Below are positions 21,133-32,800 of a stretch of DNA of 35,280 nt, one piece after another. The notes under the pieces were generated by a model. It did not search any database. It was not told the origin of the DNA and was given only the letters and a program-made list of their open reading frames with translations. The DNA is taken from NCBI GenBank assembly GCA_964058805.1, contig CAXKVV010000940.1, positions 1 through 35,280 on the forward strand. Reading direction: 5' to 3'. This DNA is from Schoenoplectus triqueter (taxonomy: Eukaryota > Streptophyta > Magnoliopsida > Poales > Cyperaceae). The position numbers were made by a program, and so were the translations under genes. Position 1 is the stretch's first letter. Each line of letters starts with the position of its first letter.

Positions 21133-23565
21133 ATGGCATGTCTCCAGCTCTCTCGATCCGGCCTGGTGCCATCCTTTCGGAGCTTCCCGCGCCACCGCTG
21201 TGCCGTGGGCCCTGTCTTCCACGTCAGCTGCCGCCTCGGTGGGGACAATAATGGTAGCTGTTTTCCTCTTTTAATTATTTTGGTTGCTGCTGGGGAATTT
21301 TTTTTTGTCTTATTATCATATTTGTTTTAACGGAGAGAGAGAGGGAGTCGAGAATTATTGTGGGTAGCAATTGTATTGTATAATTTAGTCTTTTTGCAGT
21401 TTTCCAAAACTTTAATTTTGCCTGAAATTATAGCTTTTCAAAGGCAGAGATGTTGAAACTTGAGTAATTCAAGAGTGATGCTGTGATTGTAATACTTTAG
21501 TATCTTTATTTTAAAACATTTGAAAGGGGAGGAGCCACCGGAGTCTTTGTTCATGAAAGAGTTGAAGAGGCGGGGGATGACACCCGGGTCCCTTTTGGAA
21601 AAGGATATCATCGAGGCCGAAGAGGGGACTGGACCCAACTCAGACCTGGAATTTGAGAAGGATATATCAGATCAAAGGAAGCGATCAATGGCATTGAACA
21701 GTGAGGGCCTTGAGGTCCGTGCATAAATTGTGAATTTTCATTTAGAAATAATTTCTTTTTAGCTTTGAATTATGATGTTGGTTGATCATAACGTTATGAA
21801 CAGTACTGGTAAACCACCACTGGATACTGTGTAATTTGTGGACCCAACTGAGGCTAAAGAAATGGAAGAGCGAAAACCTCTGATACAGGTCGGAGCATTC
21901 AATGTGCAGATATGACCAAACTATGGAAAGAGTACATATTACAAATTTGCCATACTATGCATTTAAGCAACATATATCTAAGCAGTTTATATTTCTCCGG
22001 AATAAAATATTAATTAGGAAGGCTGAAAGCCTGTTCTCCACAAATAAACAATACTCAAGCCCCAGAAAGTTTGATTAAGTGGGTTACGGTGAAGGTGACG
22101 GTATTCTAATAATTTTGATCTTTATTTGCAAAAAATATTTTGTGAAAGTTCCCTTCATTATTGAATAATGCAAATTTCAGAATCTTATAAAGGTGTCACT
22201 ATCTGATTCTTTTCTTTATTTAAGTTGATAGGCCTTTAAGAATTGAACAGTGCAGTAATAGCTTGTTACTTGTTAGTATAAAAAAAAATAGAATTGGGAC
22301 ACAGCAGTTGGAGTAAATGAAAGTGACATGTAGAGAATTCTATCAGTTCCTCTAACTTGTACAATTGTACAAGGAGTTTTGGTCAAGGGTTCAACTAAAC
22401 ATCATTGAGCAGTCAGATTGAGTTGTGAGCAATGAAGTTACCGAAAACATGAAACTCTGTACAAATTTTGGAGGTCAAGCAGTTTAATATTTTACAAAGG
22501 GTTCCAACTTTGGCTGATCTGCTGTTAGATCTACGCACATAGCCTGATCAGTATTGCATGGTATTTAAGGGGCAATTATTCATGTGTTTTAGCTTGTGGT
22601 GTAAAAAAATGTATGTCTGTAGAGACTAATATTTAGTAATAATAACATAGTACTCTGTTAGCGAGATGTCTGATATGGCTGATAACAAAAACGAATTAGC
22701 TACTTGTATACCAGATTTGGTTGATGCAAACTTTTGTCCTATGTGGTGAGATTTTTTTGCATCATATTTTAAATTTCTGTTACGTTGTTTAAGTTAATTG
22801 CATAAATCAACCCATAAGATAAGATACATAATAAAAATTCTAATTTCTTCAATACTTGACAGGGTTTGGTTCCAAGGGCAAAGCTGCTATTGTCTCTTGG
22901 CAGCACTTTCTTTTTGGGATTTTGGCCTCTAATAACAGTCACTTTTGGTTTATTTGCAGTTTTATACTTTGTAAGCCCCTTCTTACCCTTCCAGTTTCTT
23001 TTTCTTTGACAAAAATTGTTCAGGAAAGTTGAACGCTTCTGATAAAATCAAATGTCCACTTAAATTGAAGTGGCTTTATGCTAAAGATGGTAGTATTGTA
23101 TGCTTGTCGCTGGAAATTTTATTCCCCCTAAAGTTAATAGAGGTCATACTGGAGTCGATCTAACCCGCAGCCATTGGATCTGGAACCTGGGAATCAATCT
23201 CAATCTTATTGCATTTGAAGCCTGGAAGTGGGCTTGGAGATTTTTTTTTATATGTTTGCAAAATGAAAAAAAGTACTATTTGATCCAGTTACGTACCATT
23301 ACCTTAACCAGACTAACCCAGCATCCCATTCTTTCTGTTTTGGTATTGACATGGTTCAGTTCAGTTGTCTTGCATCAAGCTATCTTGTTTGGATGACAAT
23401 AAGCAGTGTAATATTTTCTGAGCCTATGTTTTCAATTGATTTGTGTAGTATTTCGGCCCAAGCTTCATTCATGATGCAAGCAAGACACCGATCTCACCAC
23501 CTCCTTACATTGATCCATACAAACTTCTTGAAGATGAACGGCTATCTGAAGCTTCTAAAATGTGA
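21133..23565 (+). CDS. Plastid-predicted single-pass membrane protein of unknown function (4 exons)
   Basis: Exons 21133-21253, 21527-21714, 22863-22970 and 23449-23565 join in frame through GT/AG introns to a 177-residue protein. Residues 1 to about 35 (MACLQLSRSGLVPSFRSFPR...) are basic, Ser-rich and free of acidic residues, like a chloroplast transit peptide. Exon 2 gives a charged segment containing ESLFMKELKRRGMTPGSLLE and RKRSMALNSEGLE. Exon 3 is a hydrophobic segment (residues about 111-139, LLSLGSTFFLGFWPLITVTF) likely to cross a membrane once, and exon 4 gives YFGPSFIHD and a short tail ending LLEDERLSEASKM. The precise frame match at all three junctions strongly supports a real gene. 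I believe similar plant proteins exist but I cannot name the family or a function. The longest intron (21715-22862) has no inserted element that I can see. Confidence 0.85.
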
Positions 23566-23920
23566 ACAAATTACACATTGCAAGATAGATAGTAGCTACA
23601 CCATATCAAATTCGTGTTGTATTCTTTCTTGATACCATGTTTCACTTCCATAAATGTAAATCAACACGTTAACTTTAATGTTATGTATTTAATGCTGCCA
23701 CGAACTCTGTGGAGAGTTATAGTTTTTTTACCAGAACAATGTTAGAATCACCCCCAAAAAAGATGATTTTTTTTAATAATGCTAGAAATGAGTGGTACGT
23801 TAGGATAAATTTGTTTCAAGCATACGGTGGCACGTGGCAGTGCCATACACTTGAGAATCAACAATCTGAGAAGCGGCAACTGATGTTACTGTAATTCGGA
23901 TTTCGTTCCGGTTCTTAAAT
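23566..23920. other. 3' flank of the membrane-protein gene
   Basis: Probable 3' untranslated region to about 23690 (ttctttcttgataccatgttt, aatgttatgtatttaatg) followed by unique sequence. Short frames here are not supported as genes. Confidence 0.4.
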
Positions 23921-24154
23921 AAATAATTAATAATATAAAATTTAAATATATTTAATAAAATTTTATATTTAAATTTTTTAGATATAATATTTTTACATAA
24001 ATAATTAATAATATAAAATTTAAATATATTTAATAAAATTTTATATTTCAATTTTTTAGATATAATATTTTTAAATAAATAATTAATAATATAAAATTTA
24101 AATATATTTAATAAAATTTTATATTTAAATTTTTTAGATATAATATTTTTAAAT
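23921..24154. repeat. 78 bp tandem repeat, three copies, almost pure A/T
   Basis: Copies begin aaataattaataatataaaa at 23921, 23999 and 24077 and differ at only a few positions. Each unit contains the inverted pair taaaatttaaatatatttaa and aaattttatatttaaatttt, so the strand can fold. Confidence 0.95.
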
Positions 24155-24708
24155 GCTAAGTAATAATGATAATTAAAATAATTATTATTATAATGATAAA
24201 TATTATTATTAAGTACATAATAATTTATAAATTATCATATAAAAAATTGGATTATTTTAGAAGTTAAGTTTTATCTTAAATATATTATACACATTATTTT
24301 AAATGAGGAGAAACTATTTTATATAAATTTTTAGATTTAAAAAAATGAAAAAAATTTAAATAACATCAATAATGAAGAAAAATGATGATGTGGTATAATT
24401 AAAAAAACTTGAAAAGTTAATATTTTGTGTGTGTTAAGAATTATAGTAACGTGAACATGAGGATTTTCGTTCATTTTCCCGCTAAATGGGGACGCGCGTT
24501 TTTCGTTGATGCAAAGCATCGAGGGTTTGAGCCCCATTTTTCTTAAATATTGTTTTAAAGATTCGTATCTCTCTCAATCAACAATTATCAAGTGTACTTT
24601 GAGCCTCATTTTTTTTCAAATAATGCCTATATGATTTGGTCATATGACGTAGGTGTTCGTATCAAATTCGGATTCGGGTCAAATCTGCGTACCTCGAAAT
24701 TATATAAT
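24155..24708. other. Intergenic, no gene seen
   Basis: AT-rich sequence; the 66-codon minus-strand frame at 24337-24537 has no known motif. Confidence 0.45.
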
Positions 24709-24835
24709 CGTGATGCACATTCAAACTTCCATGCAATTTAAAAAGTCGTGATTCACATTCAAACTTCCATGCAATTTAATAAGTCGTGATTCACATTCAA
24801 ACTTCCATGCAATTTAATAAATCGTGATTCACGCT
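24709..24835. repeat. 38 bp tandem repeat, about 3.3 copies
   Basis: Copies start at 24709, 24747, 24785 and 24823 (partial) with cgtgattcacattcaaactt followed by ccatgcaatttaataagt. Only one or two changes per copy. Confidence 0.95.
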
Positions 24836-24893
24836 AGATATCACCTTCACAAAATGAGCAAATCGTTGGGTACTCCATGGTCATAATTTATTT

Positions 24894-25984
24894 TAGGGAA
24901 AATTCATCATGTTCCCTGAACTGTAAAAAAACAAGTTAGTTCTTAAATTTTTTATGGGCAACGCTATTTTGAGAGCTAAATTCATAAAATTGAGAGCTAA
25001 GAGAAAATTTGAATGGTATAAAAAATGTAATTTTGATATAGTTTAGCTGAAAAATATTTATTATCCATAAAGTCTTATTTAATATCATCTTAATTATTAA
25101 AATATCTTATCAAATATATCAAAGATTTATTGATACAAATAATTTATGCTCTCAATATAGTAAATTTTGCGCTCAAAATAGCACCGCCTTTTTTATTTGT
25201 ATTAAGTTAGTTCTTGTAGTTAAAAAAAACGAGTCAGCTTTTGAACTACTTCAAAAAAAAGTACTTGAGCTTTGAAGTGCATCAAATAAATTCTTATACT
25301 TTTAATATAAGGATTAATTTGATCCTTACATTTTTAAAAAAAATAAATTAGTTCCTGAACTTTTTAAATTAATATTTAAAAAAAATATAAAAATGTCTGT
25401 TTCATTGAAACAATAATTAAACAACAAATAATAGATAAATCAGATCAATATAAATCCCCGGATTGACTCAGTAATTCCTGCATCATAGAGTTTTTAAATC
25501 AATATTATTTTTATTCTTTTTTTTTGCTCGGGTCGTCTTATTTCGAGTTCAAGTTGGGTCAAGTTCAAGTCATCTGTTATTGGTTACTTTTGAATTTTGG
25601 GTCAATTTGGAACTCGAATGATCTGACCTTGAAACATGACCCGCTTCGATTTGAATTGTTCCTGAAAAAGTCTGACATAGATCAACTGAAATCAGACCGG
25701 TGACCCGACATTTTTTTAATAAAATATATTATTTTATTATTTATTTTAAAAACGAAATAAAAAAATTTAAGGACCTTTTTAGATTTTTTTCTAAAATTTC
25801 ACGACCGAATATGTTCTTAAATTAAAAGAAAAAAAAATTATTTTGTGTATTTTAAAGTTTAAGAATTAACTTGATTTTTTTTAAAACAGTTCAACGACCG
25901 ACTTGGTATTTTTAAGTATTTTAACGATCAACTTGATGTAATTAAAAATTTGAGGACTAGTATGACTTTTTGTGAATTTTACTA
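24894..25984. mobile_element. Dispersed non-coding repeat element (about 1.1 kb)
   Basis: The ends are loose inverted repeats: tttagggaaaattcat at the left, cctagtaaaattcac read inward from the right. Inside, phrases such as agttagttcttaaatttt, catcaaataaattctta and atcaacttgatgtaatt recur in both orientations, as in the truncated copy at 12211-12477. No protein-coding capacity was seen. It carries a nested MITE at 24956-25188. The class of element is not recognised and the boundaries are approximate. Confidence 0.5.
24956..25188. mobile_element. 233 bp MITE with 8 bp target duplication (hAT-like)
   Basis: Ends gggcaacgctattttgagag and, read inward from the right, ggcggtgctattttgagcgc are inverted repeats with a shared gctattttgag core. 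The same 8 bases, ttttttat, flank both sides (24948-24955 and 25189-25196); the sequence is of low complexity, so this is suggestive rather than proof. No coding capacity. Confidence 0.75.
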
Positions 25985-26332
25985 GGAGGAGAAATTTCGT
26001 TATATTTTTATTAATTGAAAAATCGATTACAACTAAGAGATGCTATGTACATTTTTGCAGTTATGGAAACTTCATGCGCTCGAGTTAGTTGTGGATTAAG
26101 TTTTTCAATACTCCAAAAGTCCTAATCCTCCCACCAAACTGTTCTTATTATCAGCCGTTGATATTTTTGGAGGGTGAAACAGAACTAGCTCGTACTGATT
26201 TTTGCACTCTTTCCTATCGCATTTATTTTCCGGACAACTGGACAAGGTTGGTCGCAACAAAATAAGCCAAATTCTGTATAGGGATCTTTACTACGGAGTG
26301 TCAGGCATATGCAACAGAGCAAGTCAAATCCT
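25985..26332. other. Intergenic, no gene seen
   Basis: Downstream flank of the S-acyltransferase gene. The 94-codon minus-strand frame at 26185-26469 runs across the MITE boundary and has no recognisable motif. Confidence 0.4.
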
Positions 26333-26471
26333 CTATGGCAGCTTGCTGCCATTCTGTCTTTGACAGATGGGGTCCATAAATAAAGTATTAAAATATCCCC
26401 TCTATTGTCAAAACCTGAGCCGTTGTGATCAAAATGGACCGTTTTGATTTGATGACAGCAAGCTACCATAG
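26333..26471. mobile_element. Small MITE, 139 bp
   Basis: Left end ctatggcagcttgctgccat and, read inward from the right, ctatggtagcttgctgtcat are inverted repeats with three differences in 20. The interior is non-coding. No target duplication is clear. Confidence 0.6.
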
Positions 26472-26863
26472 TAAGTATGAAAGCCGATACAGATCCTTCA
26501 ACAGAGTATATTGATAACTTCTAGAACATAGCCTTCCATTAAAAAAGTATCAAAAAGATTCAATAGTCAGACTACACATTTTCAAATGTGAAAGCTGTAC
26601 AAAATCTATTAGATACAAGTTCATCACCACATCTCTTGGTTCCTATTATTTCTCATCGTCATCATTGCAAATGCCTATGAAACACCACAAATACAAAAAG
26701 CACATTGCAAATGTAACAAAAACTATATACGACCACATACTTCATTTCCCAAATAATTAATCAATGAGATACGAAGCAACACATCCCATAACTCAAACAA
26801 AGTGCATACAGCAATATGCTGTGCATCTTACCAGAAATTCATTGCTGATATCCTTAGCATCAA

Positions 26864-29800
26864 TTACTGTAATTGCAGAGTCTGATTAAGGGAAGGCCAC
26901 CCTATCTCATTATCAGAGGTATGGCCACGCACCCAGAAATCAGTACAGTTTTTGCGGCAGCCATGATTGTATGGATTTCTAAAACGGCCCTCAGGTCCTT
27001 GGAGATAGTCATACCGTCTGGAGTTGGCCATCTCATTTGTTGTAATGTTTCTAGCTATCTAAAATCAGAAAACAAATACATAATTTTAGTTTCATTATTT
27101 TTGTATATTGTACCATATGCCAGTTAGCTCATTTGGTTTGAGCTTAGTTCAATCACGACATAGGAAAAAATAAACCCAAGTTGTGGACAAATTATTATTA
27201 TTTACTGGACACTACCCAGGGGCGGATCCAATATAATCCAGGGGGGGGGGGCACGTGCCCCCCCCCCCCCTGGATTTTGAAAAATAATGCTTTTCGGTAA
27301 TGTTTTCGGTAATTGGCCCCCCCCCCCCCCGGAAATTTTTTTTGCCCCCCCCCCCTGAATTGTCTGGTTATTTTTATTGAGAAAAAAATATTTAATACCG
27401 TGCATAATGAAATAATTATGCAAAGATATCAAAATATAAAGTTACTTAGTCGAAAACTTTGTTCATCAACTTGATTATCTATTACTTTGAGCTTTATTTT
27501 ATTATTATTTTAATATATAAAATATTATTATTTAATAAAAAAAATTATTAGTTAAGTATATATATTAAATTATTAATTTTTTTATTTAATACCCGATTAG
27601 TTAATGGGTTTGAACCCGATAAGCCATTACAATCCGATAATTGCCCCCCCCCCTAATCAAAATCCTAGATCCGCCACTGACACTACCATCGACGTACTTT
27701 CCAGATTTTAGTTATTTGCATAACACAACAACTGCTTGTGGTTTCAAGCAGGACAATTGTTGAGTGATGTTGCGAGATTGTTATAGACAACAAAGGAGTT
27801 TGGTATTATTTTGAAGGTTGGACACCGTTTTTTAGGCTCACTGTGGAAGGCAGAGCAGTTAGATCAATTTAAAAACTTCAGAGGCTTAATGTAGTTGACA
27901 TAAATGCAGGTGCACAACATGAGGTATACATGGAGAAGGTGATATAATACATTTACATCAACATGACAGGAGTGTCATGTCTTGCATTGGACATAGGTTC
28001 GGTATACGCCAAGGCATGACATGTTTCCAGACTTAGGTTTGATGCAGTTCGCAAAAAATAACTTTTTTCTCTCAACAAACAAAGATTAAAGATTATACCT
28101 GTGATATCTGAACCACTGTTAGAATAAGGGCTCCCGCTAGCACGAAACAATCTAAGAAAATAAATAATATTTTTCCTGTGTGCCTTACCACCATGTAATG
28201 GGTCCATTTTTCAGTTGGATCCAACACCACTGGCTCTGTCCAAACCCCTGTCATCATATCATAAATGTAAATGAATATATAAAAGACCTCTTAGAAGTTG
28301 GAACAACATCCTGTACAATTGTTGCTACACGTGAAAAGTTTTGAAACCCCTACTTCTGAAAAGAAGGAAACAAAAAGTTCTGAAACCCCCAACAGGGAAG
28401 GTCCTTATGACATCACGAAAGGCAAAAGGTAGATACAACATAGTGCATGATTGTTGAAATGCATCACTGGTCAAGAAACGCACGGTTGCAAAGAGTACTT
28501 ACGGTGAATACTAATAATAGCACCTAGCAGCAATGTTGTCGTGCCCATACAAAGAAACACAAAGAAGTCTCTCTTGTTCCTCTGCAGTTCCATGAAAAGA
28601 ATTAATATTTATAAAAATAAAACACAAGTAGAAGGTTGTGAAAAAAAAGAAAGAAGAGATCGCTGAAAATAATATTACCTTTCCAACACAATTAGATATC
28701 CACGGGCAGTGGTGGTCGAACTGTTCCACACAGTGTTTGCAGGTCGGACAGTGCTTTGACCTTATAGGTCGTATAATCTGATAGAGATAAAAATAAATAA
28801 ATAAAAACCAAACAAAAAATTGAAGAAAACAGTAGTTACGTTTAAAGGTCAGTAAAGAGTTTAAAAAGAGAATTTTGGACTACCGGGTCACAGTGACCTT
28901 TTTTTTGTTCTTTTACCCCTTTTTGGGTACCATGGTAAGCAAGAATGAAGTAGCTGAGTAGGCTAGTAGCTGGTCACAGGAACCGTTTTCTCTCTTTTGC
29001 AGAGGTCGATTTATGTTAATAACTTGGGCAGGCTTTATTTTTCCTTCTTCCATTTTAAATCAATTAATCATATCTTATGTGGCAAGATTGCATGTGACCT
29101 TTTCTCTTCTTAATTTAAATTTAAACAAACAAATATTTGAATAGTTAAAATGAGAAAATTTCTTTATGGACTATTATAATTTTTTTAAATGCTTTAACTG
29201 ACATTTCTACAAGCTACTGAGTTTTACAAACTATTCCTAATTATTTTCATGAAGTATGTATGTATAATATCTAAACCAATTTTTAGACCTTGCCAAATGA
29301 TCTTCAGATTTTGAATTTGTTACTATGGTACATGGCTAAACAATGATAAAATATAGATATTAAAGAAAAATCTACGAGAATACCTTGCAAGTGGGGCATA
29401 GTTGGGACCAGTTGCCAGTCCAAACAGGGGAATTGCTCAGATCACTCTCCAATAATGGATCCTATCAATAAGATCACAACTTAGAATAGCGAATAAAAAA
29501 TGCAAGTACCAATCAGATTGATCTTACGTACTTGCAGATACTTCCAACAGGACAAAAGCTATGACCATATATTAATCATTGCTTATCCAAAATGTTAGTT
29601 GTCAATTGTAACAAACCAGGAAATGAGCATCATGCGAAGAAGTATCCTTTAATATTGGGTGTAAATTACGAATAAAAAGAAGAGGGAGCATTATATACCT
29701 TGGCATCATTGGGTCGTCTAATATTTGGTTGGATAAAACCGGGATCTGCTCTGAAAATAGGTCAAAACTTTCTACCATCAGTTTATCTGCTAACCAATAA

Positions 29801-32800
29801 ATACTGATGCTTTACATCAAAAACTACTGTAATTTACATGATATTACAAGTAGAAAGTCACCTGCTACATTTGTAGAGCATATAAATAGATGCAAATGCA
29901 AGAGAAATAATTGCCCAGGACCAAAGCCCAGCGACAGCACTCATCTTTGTAAAATTAGGAGCTAAAAAGAATAGTACAAGAGTCAGAATTTATTTTTCTT
30001 CCCTCTTTTAAACTCTCTCATTATTCTCATCATCATTATTATCAGTATCATTGATTTTTTTTTTTACATTTGAGATCTCTGATCTCTATGGTTTCAGATT
30101 GGGTTTCATTTCTAGCTTACCCCAATTTATTTGGGATTAAAGGCTTTGTTGTCCCTTCTTTTAAACTAGTAGGTTAGAAAAGCCTACTAGAGACAAAAAT
30201 TGGAATTACACTTGTAACAGACGACAAGTTCATTTATAATCATCCAAACTGTTAGTATCATGACATTACTCTAAAACAAAACAAGTGGTATAAGAATCGC
30301 CAGAATGAAAAAAAACATCATATTGACCCTTTGCAGCTCATTTCCCTTGCAGACACCCAATCTCATTTTCCCTTACTATTTGTCGCTTCTTTAAAAGATG
30401 GTTAACTTTTTGATAAATATAAATGTAACATCAGTGGAATATGATGAAAGCACATAATATTTCACATATTTCAGGGCATTCAGATTTCATAGGGTCAGGC
30501 AAACTATTAGGTATTGCATTAATATTTTTTATCCTGAAAAGCTAAGTATTACACTTACCAAATATAATGTTATTGACGAAAAGGAGAATGAGTGTAACTA
30601 GCAAAATTAATAGGATAGGAGCATATCCAACAATTCCAAATCTCTCAGCAAAGTACTTGACTTCCCAGCTCTCTTTTAACGAATTTGTCTGAAATAAGAA
30701 GAGCCAGCACAATATTTATAAGACTCGTCAAGAAATTGTGAAGTAGCTTACAATCACCATCTTGCCTTTGTCTATGTACTGTCATTGTTTTTTTGAGGGA
30801 GGAGGGGGGTTTAGTTCAATTAGAGGCTCTTCTTCTACAAGTACTGTATCACACTGATCAGCACCAGTACCTTTATAGGCTGGCTGGCATACGGTTTTCA
30901 CAGTTAGCACCTCAAAATATTTAGCTTTGAAAGAACAAGATGGTGCAAATTGACTTTCTAAATGCTATGCACAAGTAAGAAAACAATATACCCTTTCAAG
31001 CATTACATATAAATATGATAAATTATTTCTATTGCGTCCAGCATAGTATCTCCATGACTCCATCCTTGGTCCTTAAAGCATGTTACAAGTATGAAAAACA
31101 TGTGGTAATAGACTACCAAATGGAACGATTGGGTGACTTTTTGTCAGGAATGACCACCAGGTAGGACCTTTACGAAATTTCCTGATAGTGGAGGTTTTTT
31201 TTTTTTAATTTTCAAAATGATAAAGAATTAGTACATACAAGAACATTGGCAAGATGGCGGTGGCCTTTATCAGCTGCAAGCTGAGCAGGAGTCAAACCGC
31301 TAGTATCCTTAACTAGCAGCTCTTTCTTGCTACCAGCATGAACAAGAATGGTGCACACCTCCAAGTGACCTCTTATAGCAGCCCAATGCAAAGGGGTGCA
31401 TCCTACAAGGTTCAACTATATCATAAACAATAACACATGTACAGATCAAATCTTCTAATGGATCAAAATAAATTTTGGAATGTGTTGAATGATATACTGC
31501 CAGAAAAAAAGGACAGTGCAAACCATGGTTATCTTGGTGGCCTTGATATGCATCTCTAAATAACAATAGCCTAACTGTATCTGTGTATCCCTTATAGGCT
31601 GCCCTGAAAATGAAAATGCAAAATTATATTTCCAGATAGTTTTAATGCCTGAAAGAGAGGTGCTTAAAACTGATACATAGTAATGCAAAAATCTACATGG
31701 ACATCTGCATTAAGAGATGCAAACAATACGTAATTTTGCTAATTTCATCAATTCATTTCACAAACTAAAGAAAAAAGTTCAGCATACCAATGTAAGGGGC
31801 TCCTTCCATCACCGTCCAAAGCATCAAAATCAACACCATATTTTGAAATGATATGATTCAAGAAAGCTGTTTGACCATACTGAGCAGCAACATGAACTGC
31901 CTGATTCAGAGAGGCAATGAGGGGATAAATTTTTTGTGAGTTGAACCAGTTTTTCATGATACACTTTGGAAATGACACCCAACATTTTGGATTTTTGCAG
32001 ATAACATCCATTCAACTAAGAATGAAAAGTTAACAGTTCTTTCAATTAAAAATAAAAAGGTAGAAGCGTGGCTATTCCATCCCTCCTTTGGCTGCCTAGG
32101 GGAAAAGAGTAAATACTAGACTTATACTGGTAAGCACTGAGTGATTAATCAAAGTTTTGATGGACCAAATTCAAACTGAGAAGTGCTTTTTTTTTTAACA
32201 CAAAATACTTGGTTTGTTTGCATTTTGAAAGTAACCACAGGATATATGTATGGATTCTGATCTGTGCCAATACTAGCTGCACCAGACTTACCTGGTCTTG
32301 AATCCCAACATCCCAAACCAACTTCCAAAAAAACCACTGGAAGAAGTGTACATTCTAAATTTGTTATACCAGGCTTTGGACATGAAAATGATGTGGGAGC
32401 TGGGAAATTACCTGATACCCATGAGTGTCAGCAGCCTCAGGATGGGCTCCATTCTGCAGCAAAATGTCAGCAACTGGAGTAGCCCCGCGCACTGCAGCCC
32501 AATGCAATGCAGTCTGTCCTCCAAGGTCAGCTGAATTCACATCCCCTCCATTCTACAAACAAAAATTAGAAAAATGAAGTATTGCAAATACATCTCAAAG
32601 TGTTCTATTTCTGGAAAATGCTGGCAAGAGACGCAGCATTTTTCAAATATTTGGATAAGATTGGAATCCAAATATTCCTGGGATTTTGCAAACGACATGA
32701 AACTGTAAATGTGAGATAAATGACCAATTCAGTATACTGATTATCTGGCCTCTTAAATCTCAATGGTAGTACTTTCCCTCATTTGTTATTCTAACTTGAG

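Noticed and set aside
20700..21222. Overlapping frames on both strands before the gene at 21133
   Set aside because: No motif and no splice logic; better explained as promoter and leader sequence.
26185..26469. 94-codon minus-strand frame with several Cys residues
   Set aside because: It spans a MITE boundary and has no known motif, so the cysteines are probably chance.
27202..27432. Gly- and Pro-rich frame of 76 codons
   Set aside because: It is a product of the G and C homopolymers in the MITE.
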